Shown here one piece after another: positions 25,675-34,267 of a stretch of 62,858 nt of DNA. How positions within the stretch are numbered: position 1 is the stretch's first letter; the number at the start of each line of letters is the position of its first letter. The DNA comes from Bradyrhizobiaceae bacterium (GTDB lineage: Bacteria; Pseudomonadota; Alphaproteobacteria; Rhizobiales; Aestuariivirgaceae), in NCBI GenBank assembly GCA_947475225.1, contig CANJMQ010000012.1:1-62858 (forward strand), in the 5' to 3' direction. Below the pieces are notes generated by a model. The model was not told the DNA's origin. It saw nothing but the letters and a program-made list of their open reading frames with translations, and searched no databases. The translations under genes were made by a program, and so were the position numbers.

Positions 25675-26625
25675 TCATGCGGCAGCCGCGAACAGCTGCC
25701 CGACCGGGCGCGCGGAGATTTCTCCTCTCGCGTTCCGCAACAGGAAGAGTGCGTCAAGCGCGTGGGTACGGGCCATGTCGCATCCCGCATCCGGGCCCAG
25801 CACCATCAGGGCTGTCGCCCAGGCATCGGCCTCGGCACAGCTTCGGGCGACGACCGTGACCGAGGCGGGGCTCTGCGCCAGCGGCGCGCCGCGCCGCGGG
25901 TCCATGGTGTGCGACAGGCGGCGGCCCTCGACGTCAACCCAGTGGCGATAGTCGCCGGACGTCGCGATGGCGCCGTCTTCGAGCACGATCACCGAATGCG
26001 CCGCGCGGCGGTCATAGTCCGGCTGCTCGATGGCGATGCTCCACGGCGCACCATCCGGCCGGAGCCCGCAGGCGCGCATCTCGCCGTCGATGCCGGCGAG
26101 ATAGGATGTGATGCCGAAATCCTTCAGCGTGCCAGCGAGGCGATCGACACCATAGCCCTTGGCGATGCCGTTGAGATCCAGCGTGATGGCATCCCGCTTG
26201 CGCAACCTGTGACCCTCGATCTCGAGCACGTCCCAGCTCGGGCCGCGCCTGGCCGACAGGGCAATGCGAATGCGCTCACCCGCCGCGGCATCCGGGCCGA
26301 AGCCCCATGCCGTAACGGCATCGCCCACCCCGATGTCGAAGGCGCCGCCGGAGGCACGCCCGATGGCGAGGCCAAGCCGCAGCACCTCGATGAGCCGGGC
26401 AGGCACCTCGAGCCACTCACCCACCGCTGCGCGGTTGATGCGCATCAGGTCGCTGTCCGGCTTCCAGCCGGACATCTGCTGGTCGACTTCGTTCACCGCC
26501 GCCTGCAGGGCGTGCTGCAGCGGTGCCGCGTCGAAGCCCTCCGGGTTAAAAAACAGCGCCGACCAGCGGGTTCCCATGGTCGGCCCGTTGAGGGCATGGC
26601 GCGTGGGTTCAGTAGACGTCTTCAA
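25675..26625 (-). CDS. apbE: FAD:protein FMN transferase (ApbE)
   Basis: 316 residues of the ApbE family: GPTMGTRWSALFF at the start, GGAFDIGVGDAVTAWGF, ITLDLNGIAKGYGVDRLA, YLAGIDGEMRACG, GAIATSGDYRHW, then SHTMDPRRGAP and ADAWATALMVLGPD. These form the FAD/Mg binding site. ApbE covalently attaches FMN to Ser/Thr of exported redox proteins. No obvious signal peptide or lipobox at this start, so cytoplasmic or poorly exported in the form seen. Overlaps the upstream PepSY-flavodoxin gene by 17 bases, so it is co-expressed with it. Confidence 0.93.
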   Translation of the reverse strand: MKTSTEPTRHALNGPTMGTRWSALFFNPEGFDAAPLQHALQAAVNEVDQQMSGWKPDSDLMRINRAAVGEWLEVPARLIEVLRLGLAIGRASGGAFDIGVGDAVTAWGFGPDAAAGERIRIALSARRGPSWDVLEIEGHRLRKRDAITLDLNGIAKGYGVDRLAGTLKDFGITSYLAGIDGEMRACGLRPDGAPWSIAIEQPDYDRRAAHSVIVLEDGAIATSGDYRHWVDVEGRRLSHTMDPRRGAPLAQSPASVTVVARSCAEADAWATALMVLGPDAGCDMARTHALDALFLLRNARGEISARPVGQLFAAAA

Positions 26626-28816
26626 AATAGCGTCCCTCGGCCCGGAGCATCGCCGGGGTCAGCCCGGCAGGCGCCATGATATGGCCCAGCGTCTCGCTGA
26701 CGCCGGCCGCCATCTCGCGCCCGCCGCACACCATGATGCGTGCACCCTCGGCAATCAACTGCAACACGTCGGCGGCTTCGGCGCACAGCGCATCCTGCAC
26801 GTAATGGGGCCGCTTGCCGCGCGAGGCAGCGGAGACGAGGCTGGTCAGCTTGCCCTCCTCATGCCACTGCACAAGCTCCTCGCCATAAAGGAAGTCGCTG
26901 GCCGCGTGGCGCATGCCGAAGAACAGGTGCATGGCACGGGATTGCGCATTGGCGCGGACGAAGCCTGCCAGTGGCCCGATGCCGGAGCCCGCACCGATGA
27001 GGATCACCGGCGCGCTGCCCTCGCCAATGCGGAAGGCCGGATTGGACTTGAGGAAGGCCTGCGCCGTTTCGCCCGGCTCCATCATGGTGAGCTGGCCCGA
27101 GCACAGGCCGCCCGGCTGGCGGCGCACCACCACCTCGATGAAGCCATCGCTTGCGCCGGAGGCCAGCGAATAGAAGCGCGGCACGGTGGACCCTTCGGGG
27201 ATGATGCCCAGCAGGTCGCCTGCCTCGAAGCGGGCGAAGCCCGTTCCCGTCAGGCGCTGCCACAGGGATGATTTCGGCACGCTGAAGCGCAGGATGGCGC
27301 TCGGTGCCTGCACATCGGCCCCATAGTCGCGGCGCGTGAGAAGGGTGAGCGGCGCTGCGGCGGGCAGCACCGGCTGGTGCACGAGGTCGAGCGGCAGCCC
27401 CATCAGGGTGCCAAGGTCGCTGCCCCAGCGCGCGAAGTCCTGCGGTGACTGGCGATCGACCGTTGCGATGTCGAGAAACTGCGTCCAGCCCTTGTGTGCG
27501 GCTGTCGTTGCGATGCGCTGGGCAAAGCCGCAGAACGCGGGGAAGCTGCTGTCACCAAAGCCCAGCACGGCGAGCTGTGCCGCAGGCGGCGTCTCCATCG
27601 CTGCGAGCTTGGCGAGGAAGCCCTTGGCCGAGGACGGCTCGTCGCCATTGCCATAGGTGGCCGCAAGGATGATGACGCGGTGCGCATGGCCGAGCCGTGA
27701 CGGATCGAAGCTGGAGAGTGCTGCGGCATGGACGGTGTGTCCGGCCTCGCGCAGCGCCTTGTGCAGCGTGGCCGCAAAACCCCAGGTGCTGCCGCCCTCA
27801 CTGCCGACGAGCACGACCGTTTCGGCCTTTGCCAGCGGCACATTGCCGGTGATGCGCGGCCGGCCGCGACGTGCTGCATACCAGATGATGGTGCCGGTTG
27901 CCGCCATCACCGGAACGCCAAGCGCCAGCAGGCCAAGGATCAGGCCAAGAGTTGCCGCGCCCTGCCCGGTGTGCAGCATGTAGATGGTTTCCGAGACGCG
28001 TTCCCAGCCCGTGAGGTCCTTCCACGCCAGCAGACCGCCGGTGCCCTGGTCAATGAATCCCGCGCCCGCATTGGTCTTGAGCGTGAATACATCCGTCGGA
28101 TCATCGGCGGCGGGGAAGGAGAGTTCGCGCAGGCTGGTGGCGGGCGTTGCCTTGAGGAAGTCAATCGTCGCCACCGGCACGCCGGTGTTGCCACTGACAT
28201 CGGCAGGCATCACCAGGGCGGCCGGCTGGTCCGGCAGCAACCCGAAGGTCGATGCCGTCATCCACAGCGCCGTTGCCGACGAGAGCATGAGCCCGGCCAC
28301 GGCAATGCGGGCGATCTCGACATGCAGCCGCCCGGCAAGCGGGCCCTTGAGAGGCGAGAACCAGTGGCGCCAGCCTCCCGCCCGCCTGGCCACGAGAAGT
28401 GATCCCGACAGCGCGAGAACCAGCATGGCAAGCGCGCCGAGCGCCATGACGATGCGCCCGCTGTCATCGAGGAACAGCGAGCGGTGCAGGTTGGTGAGCC
28501 AGCGCTGCACAGCGTTGGGGTCCGCCGAGGCCACGGCCTTGCCGGTCGCGGGGTCGATGGTGGCTGCCTCCGCCACATCGCCATTGAACCAGTAGGCGGT
28601 GATGCGACCCGACGGTGCGCGCTTGATCTGCTCGACGCCGGGGTGCTCCGCCTTGATGCGGCTGGCGAGATCCGCCACGCTCGGGCTTGCCGATTCCTGC
28701 GGTGCGGTGAACCGGTCGGCGGCCGGGAACACCGACAGCGCCGCGCCGCTCAGCGACAGCATCAGGACAAGCAGCATGGCCAGAAGCGCCGGCCAGCGGT
28801 GCAACAGACGGATCAT
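26609..28816 (-). CDS. PepSY-TM / flavodoxin / ferredoxin-NADP reductase-type fusion flavoprotein
   Basis: 735 residues. N-terminal PepSY_TM part (about 1-330): membrane segments near 8-30, 120-142, 165-190 and 300-325, with a PepSY domain between the first two (VADLASRIKAEHPG) and HRSLFL/HTGQG histidines that may bind haem. Then a flavodoxin domain (VLVGSEGGSTWGFA, ILAATYGNGDEPSSAKGF, LGFGDSSFPAFCGFA) and an FNR-like FAD/NADPH domain (PRFYSLASGASDGFIEVVV, GAGSGIGPLAGFVR, MVCGGREMAAGV). It would take electrons from NADPH through FAD and FMN across the membrane. Couples to ApbE and DUF2271 in the operon. Confidence 0.88.
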   Translation of the reverse strand: MIRLLHRWPALLAMLLVLMLSLSGAALSVFPAADRFTAPQESASPSVADLASRIKAEHPGVEQIKRAPSGRITAYWFNGDVAEAATIDPATGKAVASADPNAVQRWLTNLHRSLFLDDSGRIVMALGALAMLVLALSGSLLVARRAGGWRHWFSPLKGPLAGRLHVEIARIAVAGLMLSSATALWMTASTFGLLPDQPAALVMPADVSGNTGVPVATIDFLKATPATSLRELSFPAADDPTDVFTLKTNAGAGFIDQGTGGLLAWKDLTGWERVSETIYMLHTGQGAATLGLILGLLALGVPVMAATGTIIWYAARRGRPRITGNVPLAKAETVVLVGSEGGSTWGFAATLHKALREAGHTVHAAALSSFDPSRLGHAHRVIILAATYGNGDEPSSAKGFLAKLAAMETPPAAQLAVLGFGDSSFPAFCGFAQRIATTAAHKGWTQFLDIATVDRQSPQDFARWGSDLGTLMGLPLDLVHQPVLPAAAPLTLLTRRDYGADVQAPSAILRFSVPKSSLWQRLTGTGFARFEAGDLLGIIPEGSTVPRFYSLASGASDGFIEVVVRRQPGGLCSGQLTMMEPGETAQAFLKSNPAFRIGEGSAPVILIGAGSGIGPLAGFVRANAQSRAMHLFFGMRHAASDFLYGEELVQWHEEGKLTSLVSAASRGKRPHYVQDALCAEAADVLQLIAEGARIMVCGGREMAAGVSETLGHIMAPAGLTPAMLRAEGRYFEDVY

Positions 28817-28827
28817 CGAGGCGTACC

Positions 28828-29301
28828 TTACATTTTGTAGGTGAAGGAGGAGATGTAGCGGCGGCCCTTGACGGGCTTGCCCGCACCCGCCGCAGTGAGC
28901 GGCACCACGACGTCATTCGGGCTCTCGCGCATGTTTTCCGCCGCCGCGTCGATGTGCAGCTTGTAGCCGGCATCAAACAGCGCGTCCTTGAGGTCGAGCG
29001 TCACCTCGAGGGTGCGGCCTGAACCGACGCTGGCCCCCGTGATGCCGTTGATCTGCGAGCTGTCGCCACCAGTGGCGTTGTACCAGCCCGAGAGATGCTC
29101 GAAATAGCGCGTGCGCGAACCGGCCAGCCACAGGCTTCCCACATAGTTGTTGTTCTGGTCGGTGACGTAGACCGCGAGATAGGCGTTGTTGCCGCCATAG
29201 TCCCTGAGCGTTGCGCTGAGCGTCACCGGTTTGGCCATGGCCACCGCCGGAAAGGACAGCGCCGTGCTGAGCGCCAGGGCGGCGAGAAGCGATTTCATCA
29301 T
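28828..29301 (-). CDS. DUF2271 exported protein with a flavinylation-like motif
   Basis: 157 residues with a signal peptide (MMKSLLAALALSTALS, then AMA|KPV). The mature part matches the DUF2271 pattern: NNAYLAVYVTDQNNNYVGSLWLAG, FEHLSGWYN, and ends YISSFTYKM. Residues 85-91 read NGITGAS, close to the ApbE target consensus Dxx[ST]GA[TS], so Ser91 could carry FMN. It lies 11 bases upstream of the PepSY fusion gene in transcription order. It is probably the periplasmic electron acceptor of the module. The signal peptide and motif are seen; flavinylation is inferred. Confidence 0.82.
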   Translation of the reverse strand: MMKSLLAALALSTALSFPAVAMAKPVTLSATLRDYGGNNAYLAVYVTDQNNNYVGSLWLAGSRTRYFEHLSGWYNATGGDSSQINGITGASVGSGRTLEVTLDLKDALFDAGYKLHIDAAAENMRESPNDVVVPLTAAGAGKPVKGRRYISSFTYKM

Positions 29302-29331
29302 GTCATTGAGCTCCGAAAATCCGTGCGGCCG

Positions 29332-29688
29332 TTACTTGACCTGCACCTTGGGCGCGGTGCCATTGTCGAACAGGCCGTTCTGCGGCGGGGGAACGCTGCC
29401 GGCGGGGGCGGGGGCCGCGGCGGCGGCGGTGCCGCAATTGCCGTCATCATCCTCGCACGCGCCTTCGTCGTCGTTCGATTCACGGCGGGTCACGCTGCCG
29501 CCCTCGTCCTCGTGGTCGTCATTCTCGGCGAGGATCAGCGGGCGGGCGTCATTGGCTGTGGCGGTGAGCGCCGCGAGCGGCGCAATGGTTTCGCCCTGGC
29601 CAGGCGCATGCAGGGCGCTCCAGGCAGGCAGGCCAATTGCGGCAGTCATCGCGGCGGAGGCAAGAAGAAGGGTCAGGGTCTTCGACAA
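29332..29688 (-). CDS. Small acidic exported protein of the PepSY/ApbE redox operon
   Basis: 118 residues, no named family recognised. A signal peptide (MSKTLTLLLASAAMTAA) is followed by a low-complexity mature part with two acidic clusters (ENDDHEDEGG and NDDEGACEDDDGNCG, the latter with two cysteines), then an Ala/Pro-rich stretch. It is first in the operon, 30 bases before the DUF2271 gene and 133 bases after a good promoter. It could bind cations or act as a spacer; function is unknown. Confidence 0.7.
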   Translation of the reverse strand: MSKTLTLLLASAAMTAAIGLPAWSALHAPGQGETIAPLAALTATANDARPLILAENDDHEDEGGSVTRRESNDDEGACEDDDGNCGTAAAAAPAPAGSVPPPQNGLFDNGTAPKVQVK

Positions 29689-29820
29689 GGCAGTATCTCC
29701 TGTTGTGATGGCCGCACACTGGCGGTGAGAACTGAGGGCTTCCTGACGGCGGCGCAGAAACAGCTTCAGCTTGCCGTCAGGAAACAGGGGTCCGCCGGGC
29801 CCAATGGTGGAGAATGCCTG

Positions 29821-29849
29821 ATACTAGCCCAGGCAGCGCACGCTGTCAA
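29821..29849 (-). promoter_or_regulatory. Sigma70-type promoter for the redox operon
   Basis: On the minus strand a perfect TTGACA (29849-29844) is followed after exactly 17 bases by TAGTAT (29826-29821; four of six matches to TATAAT). It points toward the small acidic protein gene that starts at 29688, giving a leader of about 125 bases. Confidence 0.6.
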
Positions 29850-29887
29850 GGACTAAATTCCGTATATTAGAACATTTACCTATTCAA

Positions 29888-29908
29888 GGCCGGGCGGCGC
29901 GCCCGGCC
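29888..29908 (-). terminator. GC-rich hairpin after the PepSY gene
   Basis: GGCCGGGCG and CGCCCGGCC form a perfect 9-base stem with a 3-base loop just beyond the end of the minus-strand PepSY gene (stop at 29933). No clear T-run follows on the minus strand, so it may be an imperfect terminator or an RNA-stability element that insulates the next promoter. Confidence 0.4.
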
Positions 29909-29932
29909 AATGGCGCACAAGGGGCGGACCGG

Positions 29933-30226
29933 TCAGTCCTCTTCCTCAGTCTTTTCCGGCTTTTCCTTTTCGATCTTGAGGACCTCGAGGGTTTCCGGAT
30001 GGATGGTGGCCTCGAAGCTCTTGCCACTGATGTCGCGGGCGTCGATCTCATAGCAGCCATCATCGATCTTGATGCGGCGCACCGTCCAGCCCTTGTCCTT
30101 GGCGAGTTTCACCACCGCCTCGCGCGGCTGCCATTCCGACATGGGCACGAAGCAGCCCTCCTCGGCCAGCGCCGTGCCAGCCGGCATGGCCAGCACAAAG
30201 GCCATGATCATCAGTGTCTTCCGCAT
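29933..30226 (-). CDS. Small exported PepSY-domain protein
   Basis: 97 residues. Signal peptide MRKTLMIMAFVLAMPAGTALA, then one PepSY-type domain: EGCFVPMSEWQPREAVVKLA, GWTVRRIKIDDGCYEIDARD, FEATIHPETLEVLKIE, and a Lys/Glu-rich end. Start taken at the signal-peptide ATG (30226); the frame is open farther upstream without a sensible N-terminus. Divergent from the two-component system genes at 30367. Similar small PepSY proteins commonly accompany OmpR-type response regulators; they may inhibit proteases or modulate the sensor. Confidence 0.85.
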   Translation of the reverse strand: MRKTLMIMAFVLAMPAGTALAEEGCFVPMSEWQPREAVVKLAKDKGWTVRRIKIDDGCYEIDARDISGKSFEATIHPETLEVLKIEKEKPEKTEEED

Positions 30227-30366
30227 CGGGCTCTTCCATGTTACGGCCAATCCGGGCGGATCTTGCCCGCCCAAGCTGACAGCAGCCTGAAGCCCGGCGC
30301 AAGAGCGCGTCAGGAAGGCGTCAGCCCGCGCAGACAACACGGGCCGGAATTGACGAACGGAGCACC

Positions 30367-31026
30367 ATGCGAATCCTGCTGATCGAGGACGACACGGTTC
30401 TGGGCGCCGCAGTGCGCGACCAGATCGCCGCCGACGGCCACTCCGTCGACTGGATGATGCGCCTTGATACGGCGCGTGACGCCATGGCGGGCGCGGCCTA
30501 CGACCTGGTGCTGCTCGACCTCATGCTGCCCGACGGGCTGGGCCTCACCTTCCTCAAGGCGCTGCGCGGCCGCGGCGACGTGACCCCGGTCATCATCCTG
30601 ACCGCGCTCGACCAGGTGTCGGACCGCATCGACGGGCTCAACGCCGGGGCTGACGACTATCTCGTCAAGCCCTTCGACCTTGCCGAACTCTCCGCCCGCA
30701 TCGGCTCGGTGGCGCGGCGCTACACCGGCAATCCCAACCCCATCATCACCCATGGCACGCTCGAGATCGACCGCGCCGCAAAGAGCATCAGGCGTGACGG
30801 CAAGCCAGTGGCCCTCACGGCGCGCGAATGGGCGCTGTTCGATGCCTTTCTCGCAAGGCCCGGCCAGCTTCTCTCCAAGGCGCAGCTCGAGGAGAAGCTC
30901 TATGCCTTCGATGCAGAGGTGGAGAGCAATACGATCGAGGTGCATGTCAGCCGGCTGCGCAAGAAGCTCGGAAATGACGTGATCGACACCGAGCGTGGCC
31001 TCGGCTACCGGCTGGGCACGCCGTGA
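30367..31026 (+). CDS. Two-component response regulator, OmpR/PmrA family
   Basis: 219 residues. The receiver domain (1-115) has the acidic pocket IEDD, phospho-acceptor Asp51 (LLDLMLPD), Thr in ILTAL and Lys in YLVKPFDL. The C-terminal winged helix (GTLEIDRAAKSIRRDG, LTAREWALFDAFLARPGQ, VHVSRLRKKLG, RGLGYRLG) binds DNA. GTGA overlap with the sensor kinase gene. Likely targets are the divergent PepSY gene and the redox operon, judged only by position. Confidence 0.93.
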   Translation: MRILLIEDDTVLGAAVRDQIAADGHSVDWMMRLDTARDAMAGAAYDLVLLDLMLPDGLGLTFLKALRGRGDVTPVIILTALDQVSDRIDGLNAGADDYLVKPFDLAELSARIGSVARRYTGNPNPIITHGTLEIDRAAKSIRRDGKPVALTAREWALFDAFLARPGQLLSKAQLEEKLYAFDAEVESNTIEVHVSRLRKKLGNDVIDTERGLGYRLGTP

Positions 31027-32381
31027 GACGGCCGCTGAGCCTGCAGGCCCGGCTGGGCATCTCGCTCGGCCTGCTGCTCACCCTGCTGTGGATCGCCGCG
31101 GCCTCGATCACTGGCGTGATGCTGCGAAAGGAGATCAACGAAGTCTTCGATTCGGCCTTGCAGGAAACCGCGCAGCGCCTGCTGCCCCTCGCGGTGACCG
31201 ACATCGTCGACCGCGAGGATGACGGAACGACCCAGCGCCTCGGCGCGCTGAGCGAGCATGACGAATATTTCAGCTACGTGGTACGCGACCCTGACGGCCG
31301 CATCCTGCTGCAGTCCCACGCGGCGAAGCCCGCGGTGTTCCCGGCCTATGATGGCGCCGGCTTCCGCCAGACCGAGTCCTATCGCATCTACAACGACGAC
31401 GCGCTGAAGGGCTCGATCCGCATTTCCGTCGCCGAACCGCTGAGCCACCGCGCCACGGCGCTGCGCGAGATTGCGCTGGCGCTCGGCCTGCCGCTGCTGC
31501 TGGTGATCCCGATTGCCCTCCTCACCATCATGCTGGCGGTGCGGGCGGTGCTGGCGCCGCTGCGCCGCTTCCGGGCAAGGCTCGCGGCCCGCAGCGGGCG
31601 TGACCTTTCCGACGTACCGGCCAATGACCTGCCGCCCGACATCGCGCCCGTCGCGGCTACGCTCAACGGCGTGCTGGCCAAGCTCAAGGCGGCCTTCGAG
31701 GCAGAGCGCAGTTTCGCCTCGCATGCCGCGCACGAATTGCGCACGCCGCTGGCCGGTGCCATCGCCCAGGCCCAGCGCCTGCGCGGCGAAACGAGCGACC
31801 CCGCCGCCGCAGCGCGGGCCGCCGACATCGAGGCCACGCTCAAGCGGCTCACCCGCCTCTCCGAGCGGCTGATGCAACTGGCGCGCGCCGAGGGCGGCCG
31901 GCTGCGTGTCGATGCGCCGCGCGATCTTCGCCCGGCGGCGCGCATCGTGACAGAAGACACGGCGCGCGGTGCGGCGCCCGGCCGTCTTGCCCTCAACCTT
32001 CCGCCGCAGCCGGTGCTGTCCGACCTCGACCCTGACGCCTTCGGCATCCTGCTGCGCAACCTGATCGAGAACGCGCTGCGCCACGGCGCGCAGGACGGCC
32101 GGATCGATGTCACCCTGTCGCCCGGCGGCACGCTCACGGTTGCCAATGACGGCCCGGTGGTGCCGCCTGAAACGCTGTCGCGCCTCACCGCGCGCTTCGA
32201 GCGGGGCGGTGCTGGCAACGAGGGCAGCGGCCTCGGCCTCGCCATCGTCGCGGCGATCGCGGAACGGCTGGGCAGCAAGCTCATCCTGCGCTCGCCCGCC
32301 ACGGGACGGGACACGGGCTTCGAGGTGGAACTGAATCTTCCCGCCGAACCAACAGGAACTGCCGCTCACGCCAGCGTCTAG
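31023..32381 (+). CDS. Two-component sensor histidine kinase
   Basis: 452 residues, GTG start overlapping the regulator stop. Membrane segments near 11-34 and 150-174 flank a periplasmic sensor of about 115 residues with many acidic residues (IVDREDDGTT, EHDEY, NDDAL). HAMP-like linker, H-box with His237 (AHELRTPL), N-box (LIENALRHG) and G-box (GSGLGLAI) are intact. The domain layout is like QseC/PmrB kinases that sense metal ions or cationic molecules, but the signal here is unknown. Confidence 0.92.
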   Translation: MRRPLSLQARLGISLGLLLTLLWIAAASITGVMLRKEINEVFDSALQETAQRLLPLAVTDIVDREDDGTTQRLGALSEHDEYFSYVVRDPDGRILLQSHAAKPAVFPAYDGAGFRQTESYRIYNDDALKGSIRISVAEPLSHRATALREIALALGLPLLLVIPIALLTIMLAVRAVLAPLRRFRARLAARSGRDLSDVPANDLPPDIAPVAATLNGVLAKLKAAFEAERSFASHAAHELRTPLAGAIAQAQRLRGETSDPAAAARAADIEATLKRLTRLSERLMQLARAEGGRLRVDAPRDLRPAARIVTEDTARGAAPGRLALNLPPQPVLSDLDPDAFGILLRNLIENALRHGAQDGRIDVTLSPGGTLTVANDGPVVPPETLSRLTARFERGGAGNEGSGLGLAIVAAIAERLGSKLILRSPATGRDTGFEVELNLPAEPTGTAAHASV

Positions 32382-32476
32382 ATCCCCAGGTCCGGGCCCC
32401 TACTAGGCGCGGGACCTCTCAAATCAGTTGCAGATCAGTGTACGTTTTGATTCAAGGCCTCAGATGAGGAGGCCGC

Positions 32477-33240
32477 ATGAGCAAACTGCTTCTCCTGAGC
32501 AAGACCCAGATGAATCGCAATTCACCGCGTTCTCCACTCTCTCACGGTGTGCCCCGGGTAGACGACCGGCGAGTTGTGAGCGGCATTGTCTATGTCATCC
32601 GCAATGGACTTGCAGTGGAAAGACGCTCCGAAGCGCTATGGTCCCCTCAAGGCACTCGATAACCGGTTCATCAGGTGGAGCAGGCTCGGGGTTTTCGACC
32701 GTATCTTTGCCCGTCTCGCGGCCGAGGGTCCAAGACCAGAACGCATCATGATCGATGCCACGCATCTGAAGGTCCAGCGAACAGCGGCCAGCCTGCTTAA
32801 AGAGGGAATTTCCCTGCCGTAACGGCCAGAACAGGGGTGGTTTGAACTCCAAACTGCGTGTGGTCTGCGACACGGACGGCAAGCTACTCTCCATGCTGCT
32901 GTCCGAAGGCCAGATGAGCGAACATACTGGTTCGAAACTTCTCTATCCGAGCCTGCCACCGGCAGAAACGCTCATTGCCGACAAGGACTATGACAGCGAC
33001 GCGTTCCGTCAGGCGATGACTGCCCGGAAACTCACGGCTTGCATCCCACCCAAGCGGAACAGGATGATCCAGCATTTCTTCGATAAGTAACGCTAAAAGA
33101 CCCGGCATAGGATCGAGAGCATGTTAGGCAGGCTCAAGTGCTGGAGGCGCATCTCAAACCGTTGCAATCGATGTGCCCACACCTTCTTTTCAGCCATCTG
33201 CATAGCGGCCGCCCTCATCTTCTATCTTAATCAATGGGTC
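32477..33240 (+). pseudogene. Decayed IS5-family (IS427-group-like) transposase
   Basis: Pieces of one DDE transposase lie in three frames: SHGVPRVDDRRVVSGIVYVIRNGL (key part VPRVDDRRV) from 32477; QWKDAPKRYGPLKALDNRF and ERIMIDATHLK from about 32605, after a +1 slip; LNSKLRVVCDTDGKLL, IADKDYDSDAF and IPPKRNR from about 32842; then GRLKCWRR and CAHTFFSAICIAAALIF after two in-frame stops at 33088 and 33097. Catalytic Asp residues are still visible (IDATH, DKDYD), but two frameshifts and stops make it inactive. Inverted repeats could not be identified. It sits between the redox region and the EPS locus. Confidence 0.82.
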
Positions 33241-33420
33241 CTGACCCTAATCGGAATGCGAGTGGGGACAAGTCCGTGCTAGGGTAAGTGGCCGAAAGGC
33301 TACACAGCGGACAGGGGGGCCTGAACCAACCAAACACGGCTTCGGACTGTTGGGGAAACCGTCGATGATGAACGAGACATGATTTCGAGAAATTGCATCT
33401 GCCATCTGCCGCACGCATGT

Positions 33421-33448
33421 TTGCAAGTGCTCCCGGCACCTATATAAT
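33421..33448 (+). promoter_or_regulatory. Strong promoter of the NusG-like gene
   Basis: TTGCAA (33421-33426), 16-base spacer, then a perfect TATAAT (33443-33448). Transcription would start about 33455, only some 12 bases before the GTG start at 33467, leaving just AGGAG as leader. Positions 33241-33420 show no gene. Confidence 0.65.
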
Positions 33449-33466
33449 TATAGACCAGGAGCTCGC

Positions 33467-34030
33467 GTGGCCAACAAGCACGATCGTCCGGCGGACATGT
33501 CGACGCCAGCGGAAGAGATCGATGCCATCGGCATGCGGTGGTTTGCCGTCAATACGCTGACCAATTCAGAGCCACGCGCGCAGATCAACCTCGAACGCCA
33601 GGGGTGGAAGTGCTTCTGCCCGCAGATATCAAAGACCACACGCTCCGGTCGCCGAACGAAGACCCAACTACGGCCGCTGTTCCCCGGCTACGTCTTCGTC
33701 CTCATGAGCCCATCGCAGTCGCCGTGGAGGGCTGTTGACGGCACCTTTGGGGTCCGCGCCATTGTGAAGGCAGGCGAATTGCCAGCGCCACTCCCATGTG
33801 GCGTGGTGGAGACGCTCATCGCAATGAGGGACTGTGATGGAAAGGTCTCGTTTGCATCCATTCTTCAACCTGGGGATGACGTGCGCTTTCAGGCCGGTCC
33901 TCTCGCGGGCCTGATCGGCAAACTCGAACACCTCGACGCCGCCGGGCGCGTTACGGTACTGCTCGACCTTCTGGGACGTTCGACGCCAATAAGGGGACAT
34001 ATTTCAGAAGTCGCCCCCTCAGGCCCATAG
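33467..34030 (+). CDS. Specialised NusG paralog (RfaH/LoaP-type transcription antiterminator) at the head of the EPS locus
   Basis: 187 residues, GTG start with AGGAG six bases upstream. NGN domain: MRWFAVNTLTNSEPRAQINLERQG, PQISKT, RRTKTQLRPLFPGYVFVLMSP and the PWRAVDGTFGVRAIVKAGE core. A KOW-like end follows (LQPGDDVRFQAGPLAGLIGKLE, RVTVLLDLLGR). Unlike housekeeping nusG it is not beside secE/rplK but directly before polysaccharide genes. The family loads on RNA polymerase and lets it read through long operons. A structured 237-base leader separates it from the first EPS gene. Confidence 0.88.
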   Translation: MANKHDRPADMSTPAEEIDAIGMRWFAVNTLTNSEPRAQINLERQGWKCFCPQISKTTRSGRRTKTQLRPLFPGYVFVLMSPSQSPWRAVDGTFGVRAIVKAGELPAPLPCGVVETLIAMRDCDGKVSFASILQPGDDVRFQAGPLAGLIGKLEHLDAAGRVTVLLDLLGRSTPIRGHISEVAPSGP

Positions 34031-34223
34031 GTCAATCAAGGGTGCAACGCATGTACTATTTCGTCCGCTGCACGGCATATTTTCCGCAAACCCGATCGGA
34101 TTGACAAAACATCTGCTGACGGCGACTTAGGATTACTTGATTGTGTCCTCAGATTAGATGATAATAACATGAATATGACAAATTTTGTGCAATGTTCAGT
34201 GCTAGTTTGAATAATTCTTTGAT

Positions 34224-34254
34224 CCTCCACTCGTCCTGCTTGCGAGATGTGAGG
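34224..34254 (+). promoter_or_regulatory. Leader hairpin overlapping the ribosome site of the first EPS gene
   Basis: CCTCCACTCG (34224-34233) pairs with CGAGATGTGAGG (34243-34254) over ten base pairs with two single-base bulges and a 9-base loop. The 3' arm leads into GAGGCGGAG, the likely Shine-Dalgarno of the TTG start at 34268. It could regulate translation or be the RNA contact point of the NusG paralog. The rest of 34031-34223 is AT-rich, with a lone TTGACA at 34101 but no good -10. Confidence 0.45.
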
Positions 34255-34267
34255 CGGAGACTGGTGT

